A stretch of DNA of 64,000 bases from the NCBI GenBank assembly GCA_029242935.1, contig JAQWSX010000103.1, forward strand, positions 1-64,000. The letters run 5' to 3'. A program made the translations under genes and the position numbers. Position 1 is the first letter of the stretch; each line of letters begins with the position of its first letter. Below the pieces are notes generated by a model. It searched no databases, was not told the DNA's origin, and saw only the letters and a program-made list of their open reading frames with translations. Shown one piece after another: positions 44,986 through 53,117 of this stretch. The DNA comes from Akkermansiaceae bacterium. Its GTDB lineage: Bacteria; Verrucomicrobiota; Verrucomicrobiia; Verrucomicrobiales; Akkermansiaceae.

Positions 44986-46362
44986 TTACGCAGTGGTTGA
45001 ATCAGCTGTTAGTGATTTTGTCAACGAGTCCCGGATCCAGAAGAAGACCCCCTCGGCCGAAGTGACCTGCCCTGCCCCGTTACCGATGGCAACCGGTTGC
45101 TCTTCTTGTGAAACGGTATCACGTCCATGCGATCCCTTCACTAAGCTTGCGTCCAGAGGAATGACGTCCATAAGCCCACGAAAGCCCAGTTTCTTCTTAG
45201 CCAGAAACCCAGCGATTTTCACAAGCGGCAGTTTAATCTCAGGATTTAAAAATAGCTCCACCGGATCGTATCCAGGTTTTCGATGAATATCGATGCATCG
45301 CGCAAAGTCCGGCGCCTTGGCGTCGTCCTTCCAGAAATAGTAGGTGAACCAAGCATCCTCATCCGATACCGCTACAAAATCTCCACCCCGATCAGCCCCA
45401 GTTCCCTTGCCCCATAGTTCGCAACCTTCCCGGATTTCCTCCACTCCGTCGGTCGCCAAAACTACCTCCCGAACCTCTTCAGCAATCGAAGTGTCATTCA
45501 CGTAAACATGAGCAACCTGATGATCGGCCACGGCAAACGCTTTGCAGCCGCCACAGTCCAATGTTTCAAGGCCAAGCTCATCCTTCACTTGAATCCATCC
45601 CTTTTCGCGAAAAATCCGATTTAGATGAACCGGCTTTGAGACCTTCGAAATTCCGTATTCAGAAAGCACGAGAACCTCAACTCCGCGATTTTCAAAAAAG
45701 TCAATTAGATCGCAAGTCACCTCATCGATCGCCTTATACTCTGCGATCATCTCGGGAGCGCCGGGACCATATTTTTGCAGCCCATAATCAAGATGAGGGA
45801 GATACACCAGATTCAGAGCCGGGCTCTCCTTCTCCTCGATCCAACGGGCGCTCTTCGCAATCCAATCCGAAGATCCAATCCCAGCCTTTGGTCCCCAAAA
45901 CGAAGGAAAGGGAAAATCCCCAAGGTCAGCTTTGATCTGGTCACGCATTTCCATCGGTTGGGTATGAATATCGAAAAACTTCCTCCCATCAGCCGGGTAA
46001 AGTGGCCTCGGCGTCGCTGAAAAATCGGCTGAGGAATACATGTTATACCACCAAAACATCTTGGCGCATTGGACTCCCGCCGCCTCCCAAACCTTTTCAC
46101 CCTTCACGAGATGATTAGACTGCTTCCAGAATTTCACTTCGGCATCCTCCCGATCATACCATCCATTCCCGACGATCCCATGTTGTCCCGCAGTTTTTCC
46201 CGTAAGATAAGAACTTTGTGCGGTACAGGTCACTGCTGGAAAGGCCGGTTTGAAACTCGCCACCTCCTGCCTCTTGCTCCACTCTTTTAAACGAGGCATC
46301 CTAGCCATGACCGAGCGTGTCAGCCCGACCACATTGAGCACCGTGACCCTCTTCATATTCAT
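44986..46362 (-). CDS. eboF: EboF-like alkaline phosphatase superfamily protein
   Basis: The 458-residue protein belongs to the nucleotide pyrophosphatase/phosphodiesterase branch of the alkaline phosphatase superfamily. The nucleophile Thr lies in FPAVTCTAQSSYLTG; metal-binding residues are expected in LVYLPHLDYGLQKYG and VLSEYGISK. The segments VGNGWYDREDAEVKFWKQSN, MFWWYNMYSS and PRPLYPADGRK match EboF of the ebo cluster, which in cyanobacteria is needed to move scytonemin monomers to the periplasm. It lies five bases behind eboD, so they are co-transcribed. In other bacteria eboE sits between eboD and eboF; here it is missing. The biochemical reaction of EboF is not known. ATG at 46356 is an alternative start. 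Confidence 0.8.
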   Translation of the reverse strand: MNMKRVTVLNVVGLTRSVMARMPRLKEWSKRQEVASFKPAFPAVTCTAQSSYLTGKTAGQHGIVGNGWYDREDAEVKFWKQSNHLVKGEKVWEAAGVQCAKMFWWYNMYSSADFSATPRPLYPADGRKFFDIHTQPMEMRDQIKADLGDFPFPSFWGPKAGIGSSDWIAKSARWIEEKESPALNLVYLPHLDYGLQKYGPGAPEMIAEYKAIDEVTCDLIDFFENRGVEVLVLSEYGISKVSKPVHLNRIFREKGWIQVKDELGLETLDCGGCKAFAVADHQVAHVYVNDTSIAEEVREVVLATDGVEEIREGCELWGKGTGADRGGDFVAVSDEDAWFTYYFWKDDAKAPDFARCIDIHRKPGYDPVELFLNPEIKLPLVKIAGFLAKKKLGFRGLMDVIPLDASLVKGSHGRDTVSQEEQPVAIGNGAGQVTSAEGVFFWIRDSLTKSLTADSTTA

Positions 46363-46367
46363 AAACT

Positions 46368-47522
46368 CTAAACTATAGAAAGAGCCCTTGCTTTGAGCTC
46401 CTCGGCGCAGCTTTCCCAGATCACTTCGTCGATCTCATGAACATCAACGCCTACTCCGGTCTCTTTCAAAAGCAGGACCGTGAGTTCGCCACCCAAGTGC
46501 TCTCGGAACTCCTCGAGTCCGTTAAAAACGCGACGCCGTCCTTCATGATCTTTCAGTTCCAAAGCTTCGTGCCAAATCGGCAGTTCCAAACCCTCGATCA
46601 GCCTCAAAACACGCTCGGAATCACCAGCTTTGAGTAGCCCAACTTTTGCCGCGTAAAGAGTATCGAGTGCAACACCTACCGAAACCGCTTCACCGTGACT
46701 TAGGGCAAAATCAGTAAGCTGCTCTAGCTTGTGAGCTGCCCAATGCCCGTAATCCAGAGGCCGGCTACTTCCCAGTTCAAACGGGTCTCCCCCTTGAGCG
46801 ATGTGCCTTGCATGATGGATTGCCGAACGCTCAACCGCTTCCTCGAGGATTGCCTTATCCAAGGAAAGTAATCCTTCCACATTTTCTTCCATCCAGTTGA
46901 AAAACTCACCGTCACGGACCAAAGCTACTTTGACAGCCTCGATGAGACCGGCACGCCGGGTCAACTCAGGCTGGGTATGTAAGAATTGGAAATCGTTCAC
47001 CACTGCGTAGGGAACGGCAAAAGCACCAATGAAATTCTTTTTCCCAAACGCATTGATCCCATTCTTAACTCCAACTCCACTGTCATCCTGCGAAAGAGTG
47101 GTTGTCGGAAATCTTACCAAACGGACCCCGCGGTGGCCTGTCGCTGCCGCAAATCCAATAACATCCAAAAATGCTCCTCCGCCAATTACGACGATATAAG
47201 AATGCCGATCAATATGATGGCGTTCAATGGCGGACATAGCATTCTGATAAACTTCATCGTCACGCTTCGCCTCCTCACCTCCAGCGAGCCATTCCACTCC
47301 GGTGAGCCTCAGCCCGCTAAGATCCGAAAAATAATCCTGAATTTCCCCTTCCAGCTGGGGAAAGAACTCCCGGAGACCATTTTCCACAAAAACCAATACC
47401 TTACTTCGCCCTCGAGTTTCCAAAAGATCAGCCATCAAACGATTATCCGGAGCGAATGCCCTCCGGGTAAATCGGACCCGATGCTGAAAACTCACCGTGA
47501 TGTTGAAATCCTCTCCGCTCAT
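46368..47522 (-). CDS. eboD: EboD-like sugar phosphate cyclase (3-dehydroquinate synthase family)
   Basis: The 384-residue protein is a 3-dehydroquinate synthase homologue. The NAD region is VVIGGGAFLDVIGFAAATGH; the substrate and metal residues lie in SQDDSGVGVKNGINAFGKKN, RRAGLIEAVKVALVRDG, LDYGHWAAHKLEQL and ALSHGEAVSVGVALDTLY, which supply the zinc ligands Glu, His and His. The RHSYIVVIGGG and FGKKNFIGAFAVP segments match EboD rather than shikimate-pathway AroB. The true AroB should lie elsewhere. EboD is expected to make a cyclitol-type product from a sugar phosphate. It is coupled to eboF and diverges from the Nudix gene with 68 bp between starts. No ebo A, B, C or E gene is adjacent in this window. 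Confidence 0.82.
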   Translation of the reverse strand: MSGEDFNITVSFQHRVRFTRRAFAPDNRLMADLLETRGRSKVLVFVENGLREFFPQLEGEIQDYFSDLSGLRLTGVEWLAGGEEAKRDDEVYQNAMSAIERHHIDRHSYIVVIGGGAFLDVIGFAAATGHRGVRLVRFPTTTLSQDDSGVGVKNGINAFGKKNFIGAFAVPYAVVNDFQFLHTQPELTRRAGLIEAVKVALVRDGEFFNWMEENVEGLLSLDKAILEEAVERSAIHHARHIAQGGDPFELGSSRPLDYGHWAAHKLEQLTDFALSHGEAVSVGVALDTLYAAKVGLLKAGDSERVLRLIEGLELPIWHEALELKDHEGRRRVFNGLEEFREHLGGELTVLLLKETGVGVDVHEIDEVIWESCAEELKARALSIV

Positions 47523-47590
47523 TTAACTCTCTCTACTTAACGTTTCATACGTGGCTTGGCCACCGATTCTTTGCCGTGTATTGTGAAAAT

Positions 47591-48124
47591 ATGCCTCAGA
47601 TCATCTCTCACCACGAAGGTCGCTTCCTTTCCCTCCGAGAAATCGACGATTGGGAGTTCTCAACTCGCCCCAATGCCTCCGGAGTTGTTGGCATTTTCGC
47701 TTTCACAACTGACCGGCAAGTAATCCTAATTGAACAATATCGCCGCCCCGTAGAATCCAGAGTTCTCGAAATTTGCGCAGGTTTAATCGGAGATGAGCAA
47801 GACTTTGAGAACGAAAGTATTATTGATTGCGCTAACCGTGAATTAGTCGAGGAAACTGGATACACCGCTGGAAAAATATCCCCCCTGCTCAGTTCACCCA
47901 CCTCCGCCGGTATGACTGACGAAATGACCCACTTCTTCCTCGCAGAAAACTGTGTCAAAACTGATGAAGGTGGCGGGATCGGCGGAGAGGATATCAGCAC
48001 TCACCTAGTCAACCTCGAAGATCTTGTTTCGTTCATGCAAGCCAAGGAACAAGCTGGAGTGTTAGTAGACTTTAAAATCCACGCTTGCCTAGGAGCCATC
48101 CAACTTTTGGGAGCAGGCAATTGA
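47591..48124 (+). CDS. Nudix hydrolase, ADP-ribose pyrophosphatase-like
   Basis: The 177-residue protein has the Nudix box in CAGLIGDEQDFENESIIDCA followed by NRELVEETGY, with the conserved REL.EETGY core. The spacing between the Gly and the first Glu looks two residues longer than the consensus GX5EX7REUXEEXGU. The preceding VILIEQYRRPVESRVLEICA and later TSAGMTDEMTHFFLAENC are typical of the ADP-ribose/NDP-sugar pyrophosphatase group (NudF type), which hydrolyses ADP-ribose to AMP and ribose 5-phosphate. The ATG at 47591 is preferred over the GTG at 47576. It diverges from eboD. Confidence 0.88.
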   Translation: MPQIISHHEGRFLSLREIDDWEFSTRPNASGVVGIFAFTTDRQVILIEQYRRPVESRVLEICAGLIGDEQDFENESIIDCANRELVEETGYTAGKISPLLSSPTSAGMTDEMTHFFLAENCVKTDEGGGIGGEDISTHLVNLEDLVSFMQAKEQAGVLVDFKIHACLGAIQLLGAGN

Positions 48125-48270
48125 ATCTAAGCCGTTACTCAGTGAAGGGTTGCCGACCTGAATCACTTCCCACACCGTGACCGAAGCACCATCAAAACCA
48201 CTCCCCTGACCTGAGAATTGACGCCAGAATAAAGGTCAAAGATATTTTCAGTGCCAATCAACTCCGGACA

Positions 48271-49656
48271 TTAGTCATCAAGTGAGGTTAGCAACTTTTC
48301 ATGAATACCGCCGAATCCACCATTGCTTAGAACAGCAATGACATCCCCGCCTTCGGCTAGGGAGGAAACATGTTCCACAATCTCATCAACCTCACCAAGA
48401 TACCATGAACGGGCCCCTTCATCTGAAATGTCAGCGACTAGCTTCTCGGGATCGAGCCTCTCATCTACCGCAACTTTTTCAGGATCTGGTATCGCAGGAA
48501 TCACAACGCAATCCGCCTTTTTAAGAGCAATCGCCAAGTCATCCTGAAAGATGTTTCGCCGGGTCGTATTCGACCGGGGTTCGAAAATGACCCAAAGACG
48601 TCGCGAAGGATATTTTTGACGAAGTCCATCAATCGCCAACCCAATTGCGGTGGGATGGTGCGCAAAATCATCTACAACCGTGATTCCATTAACTTCCCCC
48701 CGTTCTTGCTGCCGTCGAGCAATCCCCTCAAACGACACCAAGCCCTTCCTGATTTCCCCCGGCTCAAGTCCGGCGAATTGTGCTGAACAAACCGCCATGG
48801 CGGCGTTCCGAACATTGAATTCACCGACCATAGGAACCTCGTAGGTTTCACCATCAATCATAAAACAACTCCCAGTTGGGAGGTATTCCACATTGGTAAT
48901 TCGAAGATCGCAAGACTCGCTAAAACCCACCTTCTTTGTCGGACATGGGGACTCCCTGGCAGCAATAAGGCAGTTTTGGTCATCCCCGTTGATTAGGGCT
49001 AAGCCGTTTCGGGGAACGACTTTCAGAAGCCTCGAAAAGGTCAGGATAATCTCATCCAGATTGTTGTAAATATCGGCATGGTCGAACTCGATGTTGTTCA
49101 TTACGACCAACTCCGGGAGGTAATGAAGAAACTTGGAACGCTTATCGAAAAAAGCGGTGTCGTATTCATCGCCTTCCATCACCATGAATTCCGATTCAGT
49201 GAATCGGGCACCCTGACCAAAATTCGCTGGAATTCCTCCGATCATAAATCCAGGTTTCTTGCCCGCAGATTCAAAGAGCCAAGCCAGGATCGAGCTTGTC
49301 GTTGTCTTCCCGTGAGTTCCGCTGACCACATAATTGCGTCGTCCGCGAAGGAAATACTCCTTCAGGACTTCGGGTAATGACATATAGCGAAGTCTCCGAT
49401 CAAGGATTGCCTCCGCTTCATCGTTCCCGCGACTAATGGCATTTCCAATTACAACAGTCGTCGCTTCATCCGGAATGTTTCCGGCTCGGTAGCCTTCCAT
49501 GATCTGCACCCCTTTGCTTTTGAGAAAAGTCGACATGGGGGGGTAGACCGATTGGTCGGAGCCCGTGACGATGTAACCTTTTTCGATCATCCCGGCTGCC
49601 ACCGACCCCATGGCTGTTCCACAAACGCCGACAAAGTGAAATTGTTCTCTGCTCAT
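48271..49656 (-). CDS. mpl: UDP-N-acetylmuramate:L-alanyl-gamma-D-glutamyl-meso-diaminopimelate ligase
   Basis: The 461-residue Mur ligase recycles murein tripeptide by joining it to UDP-MurNAc. N-terminal FVGVCGTAMGSVAAGMIEKG, P-loop VVSGTHGKTTTSSILAWL, the Mpl-typical EGDEYDTAFFDKRSKFLHYL and the C-terminal VVDDFAHHPTAIGLAIDGLR are all present, separating it from MurC. Its presence indicates a meso-diaminopimelate cell wall and peptidoglycan recycling. The HAD gene ends 12 bases upstream, so the two probably share a transcript. Confidence 0.95.
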   Translation of the reverse strand: MSREQFHFVGVCGTAMGSVAAGMIEKGYIVTGSDQSVYPPMSTFLKSKGVQIMEGYRAGNIPDEATTVVIGNAISRGNDEAEAILDRRLRYMSLPEVLKEYFLRGRRNYVVSGTHGKTTTSSILAWLFESAGKKPGFMIGGIPANFGQGARFTESEFMVMEGDEYDTAFFDKRSKFLHYLPELVVMNNIEFDHADIYNNLDEIILTFSRLLKVVPRNGLALINGDDQNCLIAARESPCPTKKVGFSESCDLRITNVEYLPTGSCFMIDGETYEVPMVGEFNVRNAAMAVCSAQFAGLEPGEIRKGLVSFEGIARRQQERGEVNGITVVDDFAHHPTAIGLAIDGLRQKYPSRRLWVIFEPRSNTTRRNIFQDDLAIALKKADCVVIPAIPDPEKVAVDERLDPEKLVADISDEGARSWYLGEVDEIVEHVSSLAEGGDVIAVLSNGGFGGIHEKLLTSLDD

Positions 49657-49668
49657 TGCTCAAAAAAA

Positions 49669-50550
49669 TCAAAAACCCGGTGCTGCAACCCGCCCTTGCT
49701 GGCCTTCTTCAAGACGCTCCTGAAGGATGCGATCCGCAACCTCTTTCACCATTTCCTCAAGAAGTAGACGCAAGTGACTTCCCTTCCGGTAGTCTGCCGG
49801 AGCAATGTGCTTAACCCGGTCGGCATGATTACAGAGTTGGAAACACTTTCGAAAACTGCGCCCGGTTTGATCGTTGGTATTATAAACCGCAATTGCGTGA
49901 CCGCCGTTTTTTTTCATCACCGTGAAACATGGGACATCGGTGGGGCCATCTCCCACATAGATCATGTTCTCAAAAGGAATCGGCCGGGCTTCGATCGGCA
50001 TGTGATCATTCACATCGTCCTGATGACCTAGCATCCCCTTGTTGATCCGGAAGAGATACTGGGTTTTCGTCGTATGGGAAATCGTTCGCTTGGGAAAGCT
50101 GATGCGTCCCTGGTCGTCCTCCCCAAACTCACATCCAAAAATCGCCTTAACTTTTCCAGCCAACGAACATCCATCCAGCAAGGCTTGGAGACCAGATGAA
50201 ACAATGTAGTGCTCGACCTTGATTCCCGCAGCCTCATGCTCCGGTCGGAGACAAAATTCTCGGATCTCTTCAAAAACAGTTTCGACTCCGGGATAGTAGC
50301 TTAAACCCTTTCCCAACTGCGTCAGATCGTCGTTGCTAACATTATCCATCCCGAGATAATCGAGAAGGCATTTCATGTAAGCCAACTCGCCATCCCAGAG
50401 CTTTTCCTTCACTAAAATATTGCATTTGCGCCAGAACTGTTCGGGGTCGATCCCAAACTTTGGAAACAGGACATCATCCTGCATATAACTGGGGCTTAGT
50501 GTCTGATCATAATCATAAACAAGCGCGATAGTATTTTGCGGAACCGACAT
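49669..50550 (-). CDS. HAD family hydrolase of unknown substrate
   Basis: The 293-residue protein has HAD motif I as IALVYDYDQTLSPSYMQDD (with Asp-Tyr-Asp), motif II near HYIVSSGLQALLDGC, and motif IV as IYVGDGPTDVPCFTVMKKNG. The order of motifs and the SSG motif II suggest a phosphoserine-phosphatase-like (subfamily I) enzyme, with an unusually large insert around residues 105-190. C-terminally RLLLEEMVKEVADRILQERL forms a charged helix. It precedes mpl by 12 bases, so a link with cell-wall recycling is possible but not shown. Confidence 0.82.
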   Translation of the reverse strand: MSVPQNTIALVYDYDQTLSPSYMQDDVLFPKFGIDPEQFWRKCNILVKEKLWDGELAYMKCLLDYLGMDNVSNDDLTQLGKGLSYYPGVETVFEEIREFCLRPEHEAAGIKVEHYIVSSGLQALLDGCSLAGKVKAIFGCEFGEDDQGRISFPKRTISHTTKTQYLFRINKGMLGHQDDVNDHMPIEARPIPFENMIYVGDGPTDVPCFTVMKKNGGHAIAVYNTNDQTGRSFRKCFQLCNHADRVKHIAPADYRKGSHLRLLLEEMVKEVADRILQERLEEGQQGRVAAPGF

Positions 50551-50750
50551 TGGATGACCACAATGCCTCCATCAGACAAGAGTGTCAAAATCCAAGATGC
50601 TTAGAAAGTAGGGTCTCTCGATATATCGGAACCGGACCTGCTTCTCTTAAACCGTCTCCTTTGAGCCATTCTTTTCGCTTTAGCGATTTAACTTAGGGTG
50701 AGAAATCCCCGATTTTTTCTTGAGCAAGAATTCCAGCTTCACTACTGCGG

Positions 50751-52943
50751 CTAGATACCCTTTTCTCCCTTTCGGGCCAAATTGTAATCCACCGGTCCCT
50801 TTCGTTTTGGAGAAGGCTCATTCATTCCAGCTCGCTTCTTCAATTCCTTGATTTGATCTCGAAGGTGAGCGGCCTTCTCGAATTCAAGCTTCGCTGAAGC
50901 TTTCTGCATTTCTTCCTCCATTTCATGAATCACCTCGACGGCATTGAAAACCATCTCGTCTTCTGCGACTAGCGAGGTGTTGATATCCTTGGCCGCTTGA
51001 TGGCTAGCTTCACGATCATGAAGGCTTTTCTGAACCGCTCTTTTCACGCTCCTCGGAGTTATCCCATGCTCCTCGTTGTAGTCTTTTTGAATCGCGCGGC
51101 GATATTCCGTAACATCAAGTAAGCATTGAATGGAATCAGTCACCGTGTCGCAAAAGAGTAGACACTCACCATTCACATGTCGGGCGGCTCGTCCGGCAGT
51201 CTGAATTAAGCTTGTTTCATTTCGGAGAAAGCCCTCCTTGTCAGCATCTAAAATGCACACCAAGGAAACCTCAGGAAGATCTAGTCCCTCACGGAGAAGA
51301 TTGATGCCGACCAGAACATCGAACTCGGCAGCTCGAAGGGCTCGCAGAATTTCGACACGCTCAACCGCATCGACATCGGCATGGATGTAGCGAACTTTCA
51401 GGCCGGCCCCCTGAAGATATTCGGTTAAATCTTCTGCCGTCTTTTTGGTTAGAGTCGTAATGAGCACCCTTTCGTTCTTCTCAACGCGTTGTTGACAGAG
51501 TTCTATCGTCTCATCGATCTGCGACTTCAACGGACGCATCGTCAAAATTGGATCCAGTAAACCGGTCGGCCGAATGATCTGCTCTACAACCAACTGACCC
51601 CCACTGCGAGACACATCAAAATCCTCCGGATCTTCGGACGAGCCGCTTGCTTTGATAGTAAGGCGCTTAAAAAAAGTGGGATCAAAATCGGTATCATTCC
51701 TAGATTTAATCGGAATGAATTTCGGGTTATCAGGACGAGAGTTTACAATTTCAAAGGGCCCGGGCGTCGCGCTGACATAGAGTCGGCGCTTCGTCATTTT
51801 CATGTATTCATCGAAGCGCAAAGGCCTATTATCCATTGCGCTCGGTAACCGGAAACCATGATCTACCAATACCGATTTGCGACTTTTATCTCCTTCAAAC
51901 ATCCCGCGCACCTGTGGAAGAGTGGCGTGACTCTCATCCGCCAATAAAAGGTAATCGTCGGGAAAAAAGTCGAGCAGCGTGTAGGGCCTCTCGCCGGGCT
52001 TTCGTCCCGTGATGTGACGCGAGTAGTTCTCGATTCCCTGGCAAAAACCCATTTCCTGCATCATCTCGAGATCATACTCCGTCCGCATGCGAATACGCTG
52101 GGCCTCGATAAGCTTGCCATTTTTCTCAAACCAGGCGATACGATCATCGAGTTCTTGCCGAATCGCAACCATCGCATCCTTCAGTTTTTCCTTAGAGCTG
52201 ACAAACTGCTTGGCCGGATAAAAAACGTAATGAGTTACCTCGTCGATAACATGACCGCTCCTTGTATCGATCGACGTGATGCGATCAATTTCATCACCAA
52301 AAAACTCAATCCGAATGGCGGTCTTCTCTAGATAAGCCGGCCTCACTTCGACAACATCACCCCGAACTCGAAAGTGACCCCTCTCAAAGGCGATGTCGTT
52401 TCGTTCAAAGAGAAGATTTACAAGCTCAATCAAAAAATCATCGCGCCCCAGTTCCTCACCCTGACGAATTCCGAACATCATTTCTTTGTAATCCTCCGGA
52501 TTTCCCAGCCCATAGATACAGCTCACGCTGGCGACCACGATAACATCGTCACGCGTGATCAGTGATCCCATTGTGCTCAAGCGGAGCCGCTCAATTTCCT
52601 CGTTAATTGATGAGTCTTTCTCAATGTAGGTGTCCGAGCGGGGTATGTAGGCCTCCGGTTGATAGTAGTCGAAATATGAGACAAAATACTCGACGGCATT
52701 CTCAGGGAAAAAGGCTTTAAATTCGGAGTAAAGTTGGGCGGCCAGAGTTTTATTGTGGCTCATGATCAGGGTCGGTTTTTGGATCTGATCAATGACATTT
52801 GCCATTGTGAATGTCTTACCTGAGCCAGTGACGCCGCGAAGGGTCTGATGACGGTTGCCGGATTTAATCGATTTTACCAACTTGGCGATCGCTTGCTCCT
52901 GATCCCCCTTGGGGGCAAATTCACTGACAAGGCGGAAATCCAC
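50751..52943 (-). CDS. uvrB: Excinuclease ABC subunit B
   Basis: The 730-residue helicase of nucleotide excision repair has Walker A LRGVTGSGKTFTMANVI, the beta-hairpin region YYQPEAYIPRSDTYIEKDSS and EEIERLRLS, helicase motifs LLADESHATLPQVRG and REGLDLPEVSLVCILDADKE, and the UVR domain for UvrC binding at the C-terminus (KASAKLEFEKAAHLRDQIKE). The start is GTG at 52943, directly after AGGGGA. uvrA and uvrC are not in the window. Downstream there are 200 bases without a gene before the HAD gene start. Confidence 0.98.
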   Translation of the reverse strand: MDFRLVSEFAPKGDQEQAIAKLVKSIKSGNRHQTLRGVTGSGKTFTMANVIDQIQKPTLIMSHNKTLAAQLYSEFKAFFPENAVEYFVSYFDYYQPEAYIPRSDTYIEKDSSINEEIERLRLSTMGSLITRDDVIVVASVSCIYGLGNPEDYKEMMFGIRQGEELGRDDFLIELVNLLFERNDIAFERGHFRVRGDVVEVRPAYLEKTAIRIEFFGDEIDRITSIDTRSGHVIDEVTHYVFYPAKQFVSSKEKLKDAMVAIRQELDDRIAWFEKNGKLIEAQRIRMRTEYDLEMMQEMGFCQGIENYSRHITGRKPGERPYTLLDFFPDDYLLLADESHATLPQVRGMFEGDKSRKSVLVDHGFRLPSAMDNRPLRFDEYMKMTKRRLYVSATPGPFEIVNSRPDNPKFIPIKSRNDTDFDPTFFKRLTIKASGSSEDPEDFDVSRSGGQLVVEQIIRPTGLLDPILTMRPLKSQIDETIELCQQRVEKNERVLITTLTKKTAEDLTEYLQGAGLKVRYIHADVDAVERVEILRALRAAEFDVLVGINLLREGLDLPEVSLVCILDADKEGFLRNETSLIQTAGRAARHVNGECLLFCDTVTDSIQCLLDVTEYRRAIQKDYNEEHGITPRSVKRAVQKSLHDREASHQAAKDINTSLVAEDEMVFNAVEVIHEMEEEMQKASAKLEFEKAAHLRDQIKELKKRAGMNEPSPKRKGPVDYNLARKGEKGI

Positions 52944-53117
52944 TCCCCTACGCTATGGGATCTTTGCCGCTTGTCCAATCCTTCAAAGGATGTGATTTTT
53001 CTTGGGCGATGGGCGGTTGATAAGATGATCCTTCGCCCAAAGGAACGAATTTCTTAGAATAAGAAAATATTTATTTAGGACCTTGAAATTATTAAGAAAC
53101 CCGTAACACTTCTTGCA

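Noticed and set aside
46368..47522. Shikimate-pathway aroB
   Set aside because: The protein is a dehydroquinate synthase homologue, but its specific segments and the adjacent eboF point to EboD.
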